Source: JBKDZR01 sp047971485 (lineage in GTDB: Bacteria > Pseudomonadota > Alphaproteobacteria > Rhodobacterales > Rhodobacteraceae). Taken from it: 43,432 nt of DNA. Where the stretch lies: NCBI GenBank assembly GCA_047971485.1, contig JBKDZR010000056.1, forward strand, positions 1 through 43,432, written 5' to 3'. Positions 1-8,255 of the stretch are shown piece after piece. Made by a program: the position numbers and the translations under genes. The notes beneath the pieces were generated by a model. That model saw only the letters and a program-made list of their open reading frames with translations. It made no database searches and was not told the DNA's origin. Within the stretch, counting starts at the first letter, position 1. Each line of letters opens with the position of its first letter.

Positions 1-245
1 TGGTCGAGGATCTGGTCGATACCGGGCATACGCTGCATCATGTCGTCGGTCTGCTGCATTCACGCGGGCCGCGATCCCTGCGTACCATCGCGCTTCTGGA
101 CAAGCCGGCCCGGCGCGAGGCCGATTTCCGCGCCGACTGGATCGGCTTTGAAATCCCCGATGAATTCGTCGTCGGCTATGGCATCGACTATGCCCAGCGG
201 AACCGCAACCTGCCCTATATCGGCAAGGTCCGCTTTCCGGGCTAA
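1..245 (+). CDS. hpt: Hypoxanthine phosphoribosyltransferase, C-terminal part
   Basis: This is the 3' end of a purine-salvage phosphoribosyltransferase gene. It opens beyond the left edge, and the reading frame begins at base 3. The enzyme converts hypoxanthine (and often guanine) plus PRPP to the nucleotide in the cytoplasm. The visible 80 residues start in the PRPP-binding loop (VEDLVDTGHTL, residues 1-11 of the fragment). They continue to the family's C-terminal block, which contains a VVGYGIDYAQRNRNLPYIG stretch typical of Hpt. The stop is TAA at 243-245. A short inverted repeat follows 10 bases later. The assignment as Hpt rather than another type I PRTase rests on the C-terminal block and is solid. 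Confidence 0.9.
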   Translation, partial: VEDLVDTGHTLHHVVGLLHSRGPRSLRTIALLDKPARREADFRADWIGFEIPDEFVVGYGIDYAQRNRNLPYIGKVRFPG

Positions 246-255
246 GCGAGGATCG

Positions 256-271
256 GTCACGAACCCGTGAC
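256..271. other. Inverted repeat GTCACG-N4-CGTGAC after hpt
   Basis: A perfect 6-bp inverted repeat with a 4-base spacer sits 10 bases past the hpt stop and about 70 bases before the cytochrome c' start. No T-run follows on the plus strand, so it is either a weak transcription end for hpt or an operator for the cytochrome genes. The sequence alone does not decide which. Confidence 0.35.
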
Positions 272-343
272 AAAAGGGGCACGCCGTTTGTTCCGTTGCG
301 GAAACCATGCTTTGCTGCCCTCAGGAACAGAGGAGGAAACACC

Positions 344-802
344 ATGCGCCCCTTGCACATACTGGGCCTGACCGCCCTGATCACCACGGCGGCCAGCCCC
401 ATGACCGCCCAGGATTTCGCTGCCCCGCTGGGCGCCCGACAGGGCGAGATGCAGATCCTTGCGCTCAACCTTGGTGTCCTGGGGGGGATGGCCCGGGGCA
501 GCATGGCATATGACCCCACCCTGGCCACCGCCGCTGCCGGGAATATCGTGGCCGTGGCCAGCCTCAATCAGGCGCCGTTCTGGCCTGAAGGCTCTGATGC
601 CGGATCCATCGCAGACACCCGGGCCGAAGCGGCGATCTGGTCCGGGATGGACGATTTCGCCATGAAATGGGCTGATCTTGGCGACGCAGCCCAGTCCCTT
701 GAAACCGCCGCAGCCAACGGGCAAGAGGCCCTGGGCCCGGCGTTGGGACAGATCGGGGGCGCCTGCAAGGCCTGTCACGACACATATCGCACACCAGAAT
801 AG
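344..802 (+). CDS. Cytochrome c' (class II c-type cytochrome)
   Basis: The product is a 152-residue periplasmic class II c-type cytochrome. A cleavable signal peptide covers about residues 1-22 (hydrophobic core LGLTALITTAAS, cleavage near TAQ). The mature protein opens with the helix typical of cytochrome c', including ARQGEMQ and NLGVLGGMARG. The single heme site is at the extreme C-terminus, CKACH (C141, C144, H145), as the family requires. The start at 344 is chosen over an upstream ATG because AGGAGG lies at 331-336 and because it begins the signal peptide exactly. Seven bases separate its stop from the next gene's start, so the two cytochromes are probably one operon. Cytochromes c' bind NO or act as electron carriers. 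Which role applies here cannot be read from the sequence. Confidence 0.88.
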   Translation: MRPLHILGLTALITTAASPMTAQDFAAPLGARQGEMQILALNLGVLGGMARGSMAYDPTLATAAAGNIVAVASLNQAPFWPEGSDAGSIADTRAEAAIWSGMDDFAMKWADLGDAAQSLETAAANGQEALGPALGQIGGACKACHDTYRTPE

Positions 803-809
803 GAAGACT

Positions 810-1706
810 ATGGCTCGTTTTGTCGGAAGCGTCGTCGCATTGGCGGCAATTGCCGGAATAACCGGTTGGATCGTGACCTCACCGGCGGATCTGGACGCAG
901 ACACCAAACAGGCGCTCGGCCGGGTCACGGCCGATCCCCAACGCGGCGAAGACGTATTCTGGGCGGCCGGCTGTGCCTCGTGCCATGCGGCCAATGGGGC
1001 GACGGGAGAGGAAAAGCTGATCCTCAGTGGCGGCCAGCGCTTTGCCACCGATTTCGGCACCTTCATCGCCCCGAACATCTCACCCGATCCGCTGACCGGC
1101 ATCGGCGGCTGGACACTGGAGGATTTCACCCGGGCCGTCACCCAGGGTGTTTCCCCCGGCGGACAACATTATTATCCTGCCTTTCCCTATACTGCCTATC
1201 AGCACATGACGCTGCAGGATGTGGCCGATCTCAAGGCCTTCATGGATACCCTGCCTCATGCGGATGTTCCCAGCGCACCCGCCGAGGTCGGCTTTCCGTT
1301 CAATATCCGGCGCGGGATGGGCGCATGGAAGGCGCTGTACATGAAAGACGAGTGGGTGCTGGACACCAGCGATCCGCAGCTGACCCGCGGCCGCTATCTG
1401 GTCGAAGCGCTGGCCCATTGCGGTGAATGCCACACCCCGCGCGGCCCCCTTGGCGGGCTGGACACCAGCGCCTGGCTGGCGGGTGCCCCAAACCCCGACG
1501 GGCGCGGCACCGTGCCCGACATCACGCCCGGGGCGCTGACCTGGCCGGCCGATGACATCACCTATTACCTGGAAACCGGCTTTACCCCGGATTTCGATTC
1601 AGCCGGCGGCAAGATGGCTTCGGTCGTGGATAATTTCAGCCACTTGTCCGGCGAAGACCGCGCCGCCGTGGCCGCCTATCTCAAGGCGATCCCACCGGTG
1701 AACTGA
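810..1706 (+). CDS. Membrane-anchored diheme cytochrome c
   Basis: The 298-residue protein has one uncleaved N-terminal membrane anchor (about residues 4-23) and two class I heme domains facing the periplasm. The heme motifs are CASCH (C55, C58, H59) and CGECH (C204, C207, H208). The arrangement resembles the diheme cytochrome subunits that accept electrons from dehydrogenases (gluconate or alcohol dehydrogenase cytochrome c type), though those usually carry three hemes. The start follows an AGGAAG ribosome site (801-806). No dehydrogenase subunit is adjacent in the window, so its electron donor is unknown. Co-transcription with the cytochrome c' directly upstream is likely. Both need the Ccm machinery, parts of which are encoded elsewhere in this window. 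Confidence 0.85.
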   Translation: MARFVGSVVALAAIAGITGWIVTSPADLDADTKQALGRVTADPQRGEDVFWAAGCASCHAANGATGEEKLILSGGQRFATDFGTFIAPNISPDPLTGIGGWTLEDFTRAVTQGVSPGGQHYYPAFPYTAYQHMTLQDVADLKAFMDTLPHADVPSAPAEVGFPFNIRRGMGAWKALYMKDEWVLDTSDPQLTRGRYLVEALAHCGECHTPRGPLGGLDTSAWLAGAPNPDGRGTVPDITPGALTWPADDITYYLETGFTPDFDSAGGKMASVVDNFSHLSGEDRAAVAAYLKAIPPVN

Positions 1707-1714
1707 AGCCTTTG

Positions 1715-1768
1715 GCATGGTGCACGACACAGTCCCCAGTTTTGTGCACCATGCCCCCAACCGGGGGC
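1715..1768. repeat. Hairpin pair with inverted partial copy of the interspersed repeat
   Basis: Bases 1715-1725 and 1744-1754 form a perfect 11-bp inverted repeat (GCATGGTGCAC). It overlaps a second hairpin, GCCCCC-AACC-GGGGGC, at 1753-1768. The strand reading right to left from 1754 gives GCATGGTGCACAAAACTGGG, which matches the left end of the repeat element starting at 1866 with only one mismatch over 23 bases. The gap therefore holds two inverted copies of that end. The hairpins could also end transcription of the cytochrome operon. Confidence 0.6.
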
Positions 1769-1863
1769 ACGCGCCCGCAGCCCCCGCCGCTTTACGCATC
1801 TCGAACAAGCGGTTTCAAACGTCCGAAATACATCGCGTTACTGCGACCGACCGCAACCTGGCC

Positions 1864-1965
1864 AAGCATGTTGCACAAAACTGGGGACCGGTTTCGTGCT
1901 CCTCCAACATGCAGTGTCAGAGACTGAGGGCGTATCATGTGAATACGAAGGAACGCGATACGCTC
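1864..1965 (+). repeat. 100-bp interspersed repeat element, copy 1
   Basis: Bases 1866-1965 match 16409-16508 at 85 of 100 positions with no gap (aligned by eye). The left half can fold as a hairpin built on GCACAAAAC/GTTTCGTGC. The right half folds on GGCGTATC and GCGATACGC, and differences between copies partly preserve pairing. The right end lies against the lipA 3' end: on the minus strand lipA finishes with TAG and the element continues as AGCGTATCGC. It carries no convincing reading frame. It resembles the hairpin-rich intergenic repeats known from alphaproteobacteria and is probably a non-autonomous, formerly mobile element. Confidence 0.75.
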
Positions 1966-2912
1966 TAGCGTGCCAGCGTTGCCTGGCGTGCAGCGCGCAG
2001 ACGTTCAAAATCTTCGCCGGCATGATAGCTGGACCGGGTCAACGGTGAGGAGGACACCATGGCAAAGCCCTTGCCAAAGGCCGCTTTCTCATAGGCCGCA
2101 AACTCCTCGGGCGTGACATAACGCGCCACGCCGTGGTGCTTGGGCGTCGGTTGCAGATATTGGCCGATGGTCAGAAAATCGACATCCGCAGCGCGCATGT
2201 CATCCATCACCTGCAACACCGCCTGCCGGTCCTCGCCCAACCCGACCATGATCCCCGATTTGGTGAAAATCGACGGATCCAGTTCCTTCACCCGCTGCAA
2301 CAGACGCAGGGAATGGAAATAGCGCGCACCGGGGCGCACCTCAGGATAAAGGCCCGGAACGGTTTCAAGGTTGTGGTTGAACACATCGGGACGCGCGGCA
2401 ACCACCACCTCCAGAACCTCGGGGGCGCAGCGCAGGAAATCCGGGGTCAGGATCTCGATCGTCGTCGTCGGGGACCGATGACGCACCGCGCGGATGGTCT
2501 GGGCGAAATGTTCCGCCCCGCCATCGGCCAGATCGTCGCGATCGACGCTGGTGATCACCACATGGGCCAGCCCCAGCTTCTTCACCGCCTCGGCCACCCG
2601 GCCCGGTTCGAACGCGTCCAGCGCATCCGGCCGCCCCGTGGCGACATTGCAAAAGGTGCAGCCCCGGGTGCAGATCTCGCCCATGATCATCATCGTGGCA
2701 TGGCCCTTGGACCAGCATTCCCCGGCATTCGGGCAGCCCGCCTCCTGACAGACGGTGACCAGGCGGTTCTCGCGCATGATCTGCGCCGTTTTCAGATAGC
2801 CCTCGGATCCCGGCGCCTTGACGCGGATCCAGGCCGGTTTCTTCGGCTGGGCATTGTCTTTGCGGTGCGCCTTTTCGGGATGACGCATTTCCGGGATCTT
2901 GAGGTCGCGCAT
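1965..2912 (-). CDS. lipA: Lipoyl synthase
   Basis: This radical-SAM enzyme inserts two sulfur atoms into octanoyl groups on E2 and H proteins, completing the lipoyl cofactor in the cytoplasm. The 315-residue product carries both expected cysteine sets: the auxiliary cluster C55-x4-C60-x5-C66 (CQEAGCPNAGEC) and the radical-SAM cluster C81-x3-C85-x2-C88 (CTRGCTFC). The C-terminal RSSYHA contains the family's conserved serine. The frame stays open upstream to 3242, but the start at 2912 is chosen because it gives the usual LipA length and follows AAAGGAATATCAC. The stop codon touches a repeat element. No lipB is adjacent. Confidence 0.96.
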   Translation of the reverse strand: MRDLKIPEMRHPEKAHRKDNAQPKKPAWIRVKAPGSEGYLKTAQIMRENRLVTVCQEAGCPNAGECWSKGHATMMIMGEICTRGCTFCNVATGRPDALDAFEPGRVAEAVKKLGLAHVVITSVDRDDLADGGAEHFAQTIRAVRHRSPTTTIEILTPDFLRCAPEVLEVVVAARPDVFNHNLETVPGLYPEVRPGARYFHSLRLLQRVKELDPSIFTKSGIMVGLGEDRQAVLQVMDDMRAADVDFLTIGQYLQPTPKHHGVARYVTPEEFAAYEKAAFGKGFAMVSSSPLTRSSYHAGEDFERLRAARQATLAR

Positions 2913-3141
2913 GTGATATTCCTTTGCCCCCCATATAGGCGCAAGACACTGCGAATGTCTTTCGAAATCCATGCATTCCCGCCATGCGGTAATATTTCCG
3001 CGCAGGCGCATTGAGACCCGGATTGGAATCGTTCTAGAAAGGCCGGGACTGCCGCTAGAGCCAGATCGCCCCAAACCGCGATCACGCCGCGCGGTCCCCC
3101 CTTGGCGGTCCTTTCGCCGCCGGAACAGATGAGGAATAGAG

Positions 3142-3675
3142 ATGAACAAAGGCCAGAAACTTCCCAACGTCACCTTCCACACCCGTGTCCGCGACGACAG
3201 CCTGGGCGGGTCCAACCCGTTCAAATGGGAAGACAAGACCACCGCCGACTATTTCGCCGGCAAGCGTGTCGTCCTGTTTGCCCTGCCCGGTGCGTTCACC
3301 CCCACCTGCTCGACCTACCAACTGCCCGGTTTCGATGACAATTTCGACACCTTCAAAGAGCTGGGCATTGATGCCATCTACTGCCTTTCCGTGAATGACA
3401 GTTTTGTCATGAACAAGTGGAAAGAAATGCAGAACATCAAGAACATCAAGGTGATCCCCGACGGGTCGGGCGAATTCACCCGCCGGATGGGCATGCTGGT
3501 GCAAAAGGACAACCTGGGCTTCGGGCTGCGGTCCTGGCGCTATGCCGCCATCGTCAAGGACGGCGCCATTGAGGCCTGGTTTGAAGAGCCCGGTCTGTGC
3601 GACAACTTCGGTGAAGATCCCTATGGTGTATCCTCGCCGGAAACGGTTTTGGAATACCTGCGCGACGCCAAGTAA
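3142..3675 (+). CDS. Prx5-type peroxiredoxin
   Basis: The 177-residue thiol peroxidase belongs to the AhpC/TSA superfamily, Prx5 (hybrid/glutathione-dependent) subgroup. It reduces hydrogen and organic peroxides in the cytoplasm. The catalytic block PGAFTPTCST places the peroxidatic cysteine at C56, with the supporting Thr and Pro before it. A later cysteine near EEPGLCDNFG could take part in a disulfide. No fused glutaredoxin domain is present, so the reductant is supplied separately. It is transcribed away from lipA, with its own 230-base promoter region and a clear terminator at 3711-3743, and so appears monocistronic. Its neighbour lipA handles sulfur chemistry, but I see no direct functional link. 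Confidence 0.92.
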   Translation: MNKGQKLPNVTFHTRVRDDSLGGSNPFKWEDKTTADYFAGKRVVLFALPGAFTPTCSTYQLPGFDDNFDTFKELGIDAIYCLSVNDSFVMNKWKEMQNIKNIKVIPDGSGEFTRRMGMLVQKDNLGFGLRSWRYAAIVKDGAIEAWFEEPGLCDNFGEDPYGVSSPETVLEYLRDAK

Positions 3676-3710
3676 TCCGCGCTGAACCGGTTGCCGGTTT
3701 CGGTCAGACA

Positions 3711-3743
3711 ACGGCCCGTGGACACGATCCGCGGGCCGTTTTT
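3711..3743 (+). terminator. Intrinsic terminator of the peroxiredoxin gene
   Basis: ACGGCCCG (3711-3718) pairs with CGGGCCGT (3732-3739) and is followed directly by a run of T. It lies 36 bases after the stop codon. Confidence 0.9.
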
Positions 3744-3854
3744 CTGTGTGTGCCTCCCTGTCACCGGCAAAAGCCGCCCGAGCGAAAAATTCCTCCCCTC
3801 CGGAGATATGCATTGTTTTCAAGGGATTGAGACGCTACTGAGGGACACCTCGTC

Positions 3855-3940
3855 GCGGGCGTGGCGGAATGGTAGACGCATGGCACTTAAAATGCCTGGG
3901 CCGAAAGGCCGTGCCGGTTCAAGTCCGGCCGCCCGTACCA
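3855..3940 (+). tRNA. tRNA-Leu (anticodon UAA)
   Basis: The 86-base sequence folds as a class II tRNA. The acceptor GCGGGCG pairs with CGCCCGT. The anticodon loop CTTAAAA reads UAA. A long variable arm (GGGCCGAAAGGCC region), a T-loop with GGTTCAAGTCC, and an encoded CCA end at 3938-3940 are all present. It decodes UUA, a rare codon in a GC-rich genome. A short GC hairpin (ACCCGG-N4-CCGGGT, 3940-3955) follows and may help 3' processing or termination. Confidence 0.97.
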
Positions 3941-4121
3941 CCCGGACAGCCGGGTAAATTATTCACAATCATTAAATATTATCAATATCTTACAGATCAA
4001 ATCTCATGTTTCCATCCGGTTTATCCGAATCCCGGGGTCGCCCGTCTGCGGGACCGACTTGCCAAAGGGCCCCATCGCGTGGTGAAACCTTGGGACCACT
4101 GACATGCCGAAAGGATCCCCC

Positions 4122-4874
4122 ATGCGCCGCAAGCTGGCCGCCGGAAACTGGAAAATGCACGGCGGATCCGCCGACCTGGCCGAGATCGCGGCCCTGATCA
4201 ATGCCCATCCCAGCCCCCGCTGCGAGATGCTGATCTGCCCGCCGGCCACCCTGATCGACCGGATGCGCACGCGGATCGGCACGGCCACCCTGATGCTGGG
4301 CGGACAGGATTGCCACATGACTCAAAGCGGCGCGCATACCGGCGATCTTTCGGCCGCCATGCTGAAAGATGCCGGGGCGACCCATGTGATTGTCGGCCAT
4401 TCAGAACGCCGCGCTGATCATCATGAAACCGACGCTGTCGTTCAGGCCAAGGCGATGGCCGCACAGGCCGAAGGGCTGGTCGCGATGATCTGTGTGGGCG
4501 AAACCCTGACCGAACGCGATGCCGGCCAGACCCTCGCGGTGGTTGAACGGCAATTGGCTCAGTCCCTGCCCAAGGGGGCCCAAGCGGCCAATACGGTGAT
4601 CGCCTATGAACCGGTCTGGGCGATCGGCACCGGACGCACCCCCAGCCTGGACCAGATCGCAGAGGTGCATACCCACCTGCGCGCGCAGATCACAGCCCTG
4701 CTGGGACAGACCGAAGGCACCGCGACCCGGCTGCTTTACGGCGGATCAGTTAAACCGGGCAATGCCGCCGAGATCTTCGCCACCGCCGATGTCGATGGCG
4801 CCCTGGTCGGGGGAGCGTCCCTGAAGGCGGCGGATTTCGGGGCGATCATTGCCGCGCTCAGCGCCCGGGGCTAG
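4122..4874 (+). CDS. tpiA: Triosephosphate isomerase
   Basis: This is the glycolytic/gluconeogenic isomerase interconverting dihydroxyacetone phosphate and glyceraldehyde-3-phosphate in the cytoplasm. The 250 residues match the family's usual length. Catalytic residues are visible: N9 and K11 in AGNWKMHG, H93 in VGHSERR, and E163 in AYEPVWAIGTG, plus the phosphate-binding LYGGSVKPGN. The start at 4122 is preferred over the in-frame ATG at 4104 because AAAGGA stands seven bases ahead of it and because the protein then begins right before the first strand. The 160-base AT-rich leader after tRNA-Leu probably holds its promoter. The next gene is convergent. Confidence 0.96.
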   Translation: MRRKLAAGNWKMHGGSADLAEIAALINAHPSPRCEMLICPPATLIDRMRTRIGTATLMLGGQDCHMTQSGAHTGDLSAAMLKDAGATHVIVGHSERRADHHETDAVVQAKAMAAQAEGLVAMICVGETLTERDAGQTLAVVERQLAQSLPKGAQAANTVIAYEPVWAIGTGRTPSLDQIAEVHTHLRAQITALLGQTEGTATRLLYGGSVKPGNAAEIFATADVDGALVGGASLKAADFGAIIAALSARG

Positions 4875-4887
4875 GAACAGGGTGCCT

Positions 4888-7800
4888 TTACGGCCCCGGC
4901 CTGTTGCCCCCCTCGCCTTCCCAGTCCGAGGTTGCATGCCGAAAGTTGTTTTCTTCGGACACGGCATTCAGAAGGAACAGCCAGGCCAGGGGATCCGTCA
5001 TCCTCTGGCCTGGAAAGTACTTTGTGAACAGGCTGTTGGCCGCTGAGCGGTGGGAAAACAATTCATAGATCCGGCGCTGGACATGCTGATAAAGTGCCGC
5101 GTTGGTCTGGGTCACCACCAGCGCGTAGGGTTCATAGGTATAGGTTTCCTGCTTTTCCTCGATCAGCTTGCTGTCACAGGCGGGATGGGCCGCACGATAG
5201 GCCCGCAGCTTGCCCAGGATAATGTCACGATCCCCGAAATAAACGCGCTCTTCAGTGGCACCGGGATCGCAAAGCCAGGCGATGATGTCGGAATGGGTTT
5301 CCTGGACGCAGACCTCATAGGTCAGCGCCGCCGTGGGCGAATAGCCAACCTGACCGGACAGCACCGCCCCAGCCATGGACTGACACCCCAGCGGCTCGGT
5401 CGACCGCCAGACCTGATCATTGGCATCCGCACAGCGCGCGACATCCAGCGTATTGCCCGAAATGCGGAACAGATTGGCCAGGCAGGCGCGGCGCGCAACC
5501 TCTGACGCGGTGGAATTAGCGACAAAGGCCAGCTGGACATTCCCCTTGGGTCCCGGCCGACGCAGGTAAGACACCCCCGAGGCGAAAACGATGGGCGAAA
5601 ACAGGCCATCAGAGCGGCTGGGCAGGATCTCACCCGTTTTGGACACGATATCGCCCACCCCTCCCTGGCGTTCGGCGAAATAACGCAGGGTCACCGGATC
5701 GCATATCACATCCACCGGCTGGCGGCCCATACGGTCCAGAAAGGCCACGCGCCCGCTGGCCTCGAACACATCCAGCCCCCCGGCCAGCTGCCCCGTCGCC
5801 ATGTCGTTACGGTCATAGGCCGGCTGGCCAGGATCGAACGGTGGATCGTCTGTGATCCGCAGAAACATGAAGCGGCTGCGCGCGGTCAGCGGGACGGCCA
5901 CCACCTCATACGGGGAATCGTCAAAGATCTGATGGCAGATATCGGCGATATACCCTTTGTAGACCTGCTCACCCGTGCGCTGGACCAGATAGGAAAAGGG
6001 CTCGGCATCCATGCGAAAGCCAACAACAATGGGGGTTTTGGTGCTGCTCCAGGCCTGCTGCCCTTGGGCCCGCACCGCCCCGAAAACGGCCGCCATCCCG
6101 ATCAGGCAGACCACCGCCCGCAGCACTGTCCGGGACGGGACCGGCAAGGCGGCCTCCCCCTTGGGTGGGACCACTGGCGTGGCACCGGACTGCCGGGGCG
6201 GGCGGATAAAGAAGGCCGCCGCCAGAAAAGCCGTTCCCATGTACAGCGCGACATTCAGGATCCCGTACCAGCGGAAACAATCCTGAACCGTCCAGCCCGA
6301 CGGAGGATCGCGCCACATGGTCAGGATATCGACCAGAAAGATCCCCCCGCCGCAGGTTTGCCCCGGCGCCGGGCGACCCGACCACAGGAAATTGTGCATC
6401 CACACCACCAAAAAGACGCTGAGGGCCGAACACACACCGATCAGCCCATAGACCAGACGCGACCGGTGCCGGGGCTGCAAATCGGCCGCCTTGAGGCAGA
6501 AATAGACGAAGGGGACGGTAAAGAACGCTTCGGTCAGGAAGTACCAGTAAAAGGCGTAATCCCTTGAAAACAATACTTCTTGAAAGCGATCTACATTTTT
6601 CGAGAACAACGCCACCCAGAAAAAGGCAAGCAGGCTTTGGAACAGGCCCGCAACCCCCAGCGCGACGATCAGCACCAGCAGCATTTGCAGGATCTCGCCG
6701 GTTCGTTCGCCCTTGGCCTTGGCCCCCTCCCAGGCATCATGTTCCATCATCAAAAGCCGCAGGTAAAAGGCCGCCAGCAAGGGCAGCCAGAAAAGATTGG
6801 CAAAACGCAGCATCTCCAGCAGACCAGTCACCAGAATTGTCACTGCCCCCGGTTCGACCGGGCCCAGCAGGGAATGCCATTCCAGCGCCGCGCCAAGGGC
6901 GAACAGGATGAAGGCCGGCACCAGCAACAGGGCCACCCCGATCGTCGGGCCGGCGCTATAGCTGGGCTGGGGAAAAACCGCCCGCATCAACTGGCGCGGG
7001 CGGGTATCGCGGATCCGGTCATACCTGTCATCGCGTTCGCCATAGATGGTCAGGATCGCCGCCAGTTCCAGACGCAGCGCACGCATGCGGGCCAGGATGT
7101 CGTCCAGTGCGGTTTCCAGGCGCCATTGGTGGTTCTGCAGCGGGTCGCCGTCAAACCCCGGATAGACCTGTTCGACCGCGACCTGGGGGGGATCCTCGGG
7201 CAAGGCGGACAGGTCTGGCAGACTGCGCGGAGTATCTTTGTCGGGGTCAACGGATTCGGGAACCGCCAGATAGTTCTGCTTGAGGATATCCTCGAATTCC
7301 CGCAGCACCTTGACGGTTTGTTCGGCCTCCATCCCCTCGATGCGGCGCAACTGTGACCGGATCCCGTTCTCGGGCCAGACCCAGCGTTCCTGTCGGTGCC
7401 AGATCAGAAAGCTGCGCAGTTGATCCCGGATCAGCAGGATGTTTTCCAGATTGTCGGTCTCGCCGATATGGGTCCGGACCCAAGGCTGAATGGCCCGCAC
7501 CTCGCGGAGGCGCGCCGCATGCCCCGGCTCGGTCTGGTTCATCTGGTCGATCAGAAGGTGGGTCTTGGCCCGGATCATCACCGGGATGCCCACCGTGCGA
7601 TGGGCCCACCCCCGCAGCCAGCGTTCCAGCGCGCCAACCTGGGGCAGGATCTGATTGGCCCCGACGAAGGCCAAGGCCAAGGTCAGCGGCCATTCGTAAC
7701 TGTCGAAATTCAGGTTGCTGACATCGACCTGCAAGCCCGCCACAGGCAAGACCGGGGCGATCGTGGTCAGGATCAGCTTGCCGAAGAAGGTCAGCAGGAT

Positions 7801-8115
7801 GAACAGCACGATCAGGACGCCGATATAGGTCAGATAGGCCCGAAAGATCGGTCCGCGGCCGCGCAGATCTGCCGGGTCCAGTTCGTTGAAGATCCGATAG
7901 TCACCTTCATCAACCTCGAAGGTGCGATGCCGGAACTGACGCCATGCGAAAAGCGCGATCAGCACGATGCCAATCACGAAAGAGATCTGGAATTCACGTT
8001 CGAAATTGATCTGCAGAAAAGGCAATTGCGGCACGCGTTCAGGACGCAGCGCATCGAAATTCCACAGACTGGTGCCAAGCCCCTTTGGCCAGACCGAGAG
8101 AAGCGAGGGGTCCAT
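4888..8115 (-). CDS. Large polytopic membrane protein with C-terminal solute-binding-protein-like domain
   Basis: I do not recognise this 1075-residue protein as a named family. It has about ten hydrophobic segments: near residues 43-58, 95-119, 141-157, 391-413, 423-450, 475-505, 520-540, 553-575, 617-637 and 664-684. A charged, helix-rich cytoplasmic-type stretch (about 160-385) separates the first group from the rest. After the last segment, residues 693-1050 look like a periplasmic amino-acid-binding domain (SBP_bac_3/GltI-like). It opens with IVVGFRMDAEPFSYL and YKGYIADICHQIF, has a central DVICDPVTL, and ends with EPYALVV followed by LFTKYFPGQ. The domain carries eight cysteines (727 to 980), suggesting disulfides. 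The start follows a GGGAGG site. A 38-aa peptide gene lies 23 bases upstream on the same strand. It could be a ligand sensor, channel or transporter; the function is unknown. Confidence 0.75.
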   Translation of the reverse strand: MDPSLLSVWPKGLGTSLWNFDALRPERVPQLPFLQINFEREFQISFVIGIVLIALFAWRQFRHRTFEVDEGDYRIFNELDPADLRGRGPIFRAYLTYIGVLIVLFILLTFFGKLILTTIAPVLPVAGLQVDVSNLNFDSYEWPLTLALAFVGANQILPQVGALERWLRGWAHRTVGIPVMIRAKTHLLIDQMNQTEPGHAARLREVRAIQPWVRTHIGETDNLENILLIRDQLRSFLIWHRQERWVWPENGIRSQLRRIEGMEAEQTVKVLREFEDILKQNYLAVPESVDPDKDTPRSLPDLSALPEDPPQVAVEQVYPGFDGDPLQNHQWRLETALDDILARMRALRLELAAILTIYGERDDRYDRIRDTRPRQLMRAVFPQPSYSAGPTIGVALLLVPAFILFALGAALEWHSLLGPVEPGAVTILVTGLLEMLRFANLFWLPLLAAFYLRLLMMEHDAWEGAKAKGERTGEILQMLLVLIVALGVAGLFQSLLAFFWVALFSKNVDRFQEVLFSRDYAFYWYFLTEAFFTVPFVYFCLKAADLQPRHRSRLVYGLIGVCSALSVFLVVWMHNFLWSGRPAPGQTCGGGIFLVDILTMWRDPPSGWTVQDCFRWYGILNVALYMGTAFLAAAFFIRPPRQSGATPVVPPKGEAALPVPSRTVLRAVVCLIGMAAVFGAVRAQGQQAWSSTKTPIVVGFRMDAEPFSYLVQRTGEQVYKGYIADICHQIFDDSPYEVVAVPLTARSRFMFLRITDDPPFDPGQPAYDRNDMATGQLAGGLDVFEASGRVAFLDRMGRQPVDVICDPVTLRYFAERQGGVGDIVSKTGEILPSRSDGLFSPIVFASGVSYLRRPGPKGNVQLAFVANSTASEVARRACLANLFRISGNTLDVARCADANDQVWRSTEPLGCQSMAGAVLSGQVGYSPTAALTYEVCVQETHSDIIAWLCDPGATEERVYFGDRDIILGKLRAYRAAHPACDSKLIEEKQETYTYEPYALVVTQTNAALYQHVQRRIYELFSHRSAANSLFTKYFPGQRMTDPLAWLFLLNAVSEENNFRHATSDWEGEGGNRPGP

Positions 8116-8138
8116 TCGCGTCCTCCCCGGCCCTCAGG

Positions 8139-8255
8139 TCAGTAGCACTGTTTCTGCTGCGGGTTGCAGGGATTGGCCGCCAGATCCTGACCCACATCCC
8201 GGGGAATGAACCCGATCAGCGCAATGGCCACACAAAAGATGGCGACGAATTTCAT
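8139..8255 (-). CDS. 38-aa exported small protein, unknown function
   Basis: A complete small gene lies between the large membrane protein and the sodB terminator. It begins with ATG after a strong GGAGGG site, and its 38 residues end in TGA at 8141-8139. The N-terminus MKFVAIFCVAIALIGFIP is a short hydrophobic segment that fits a signal peptide or membrane anchor. The tail NPCNPQQKQCY has two cysteines (C30, C37) seven residues apart. Its stop is only 23 bases before the 1075-aa gene's start, so the two are almost surely co-transcribed. It is too short for most gene finders. It may be an accessory subunit, a ligand, or a leader for the large gene. I know no matching family. Confidence 0.65.
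   Translation of the reverse strand: MKFVAIFCVAIALIGFIPRDVGQDLAANPCNPQQKQCY

Noticed and set aside
1712..1968. Small plus-strand frames (71 and 83 codons) across the repeat region
   Set aside because: They run through hairpins and the interspersed repeat; no ribosome site; the repeat's two copies do not preserve a common frame meaningfully.
2133..3014. 293-codon plus-strand frame opposite lipA
   Set aside because: lipA on the other strand has all catalytic cysteines, and the plus-strand translation is low-complexity, Arg/His-rich noise.
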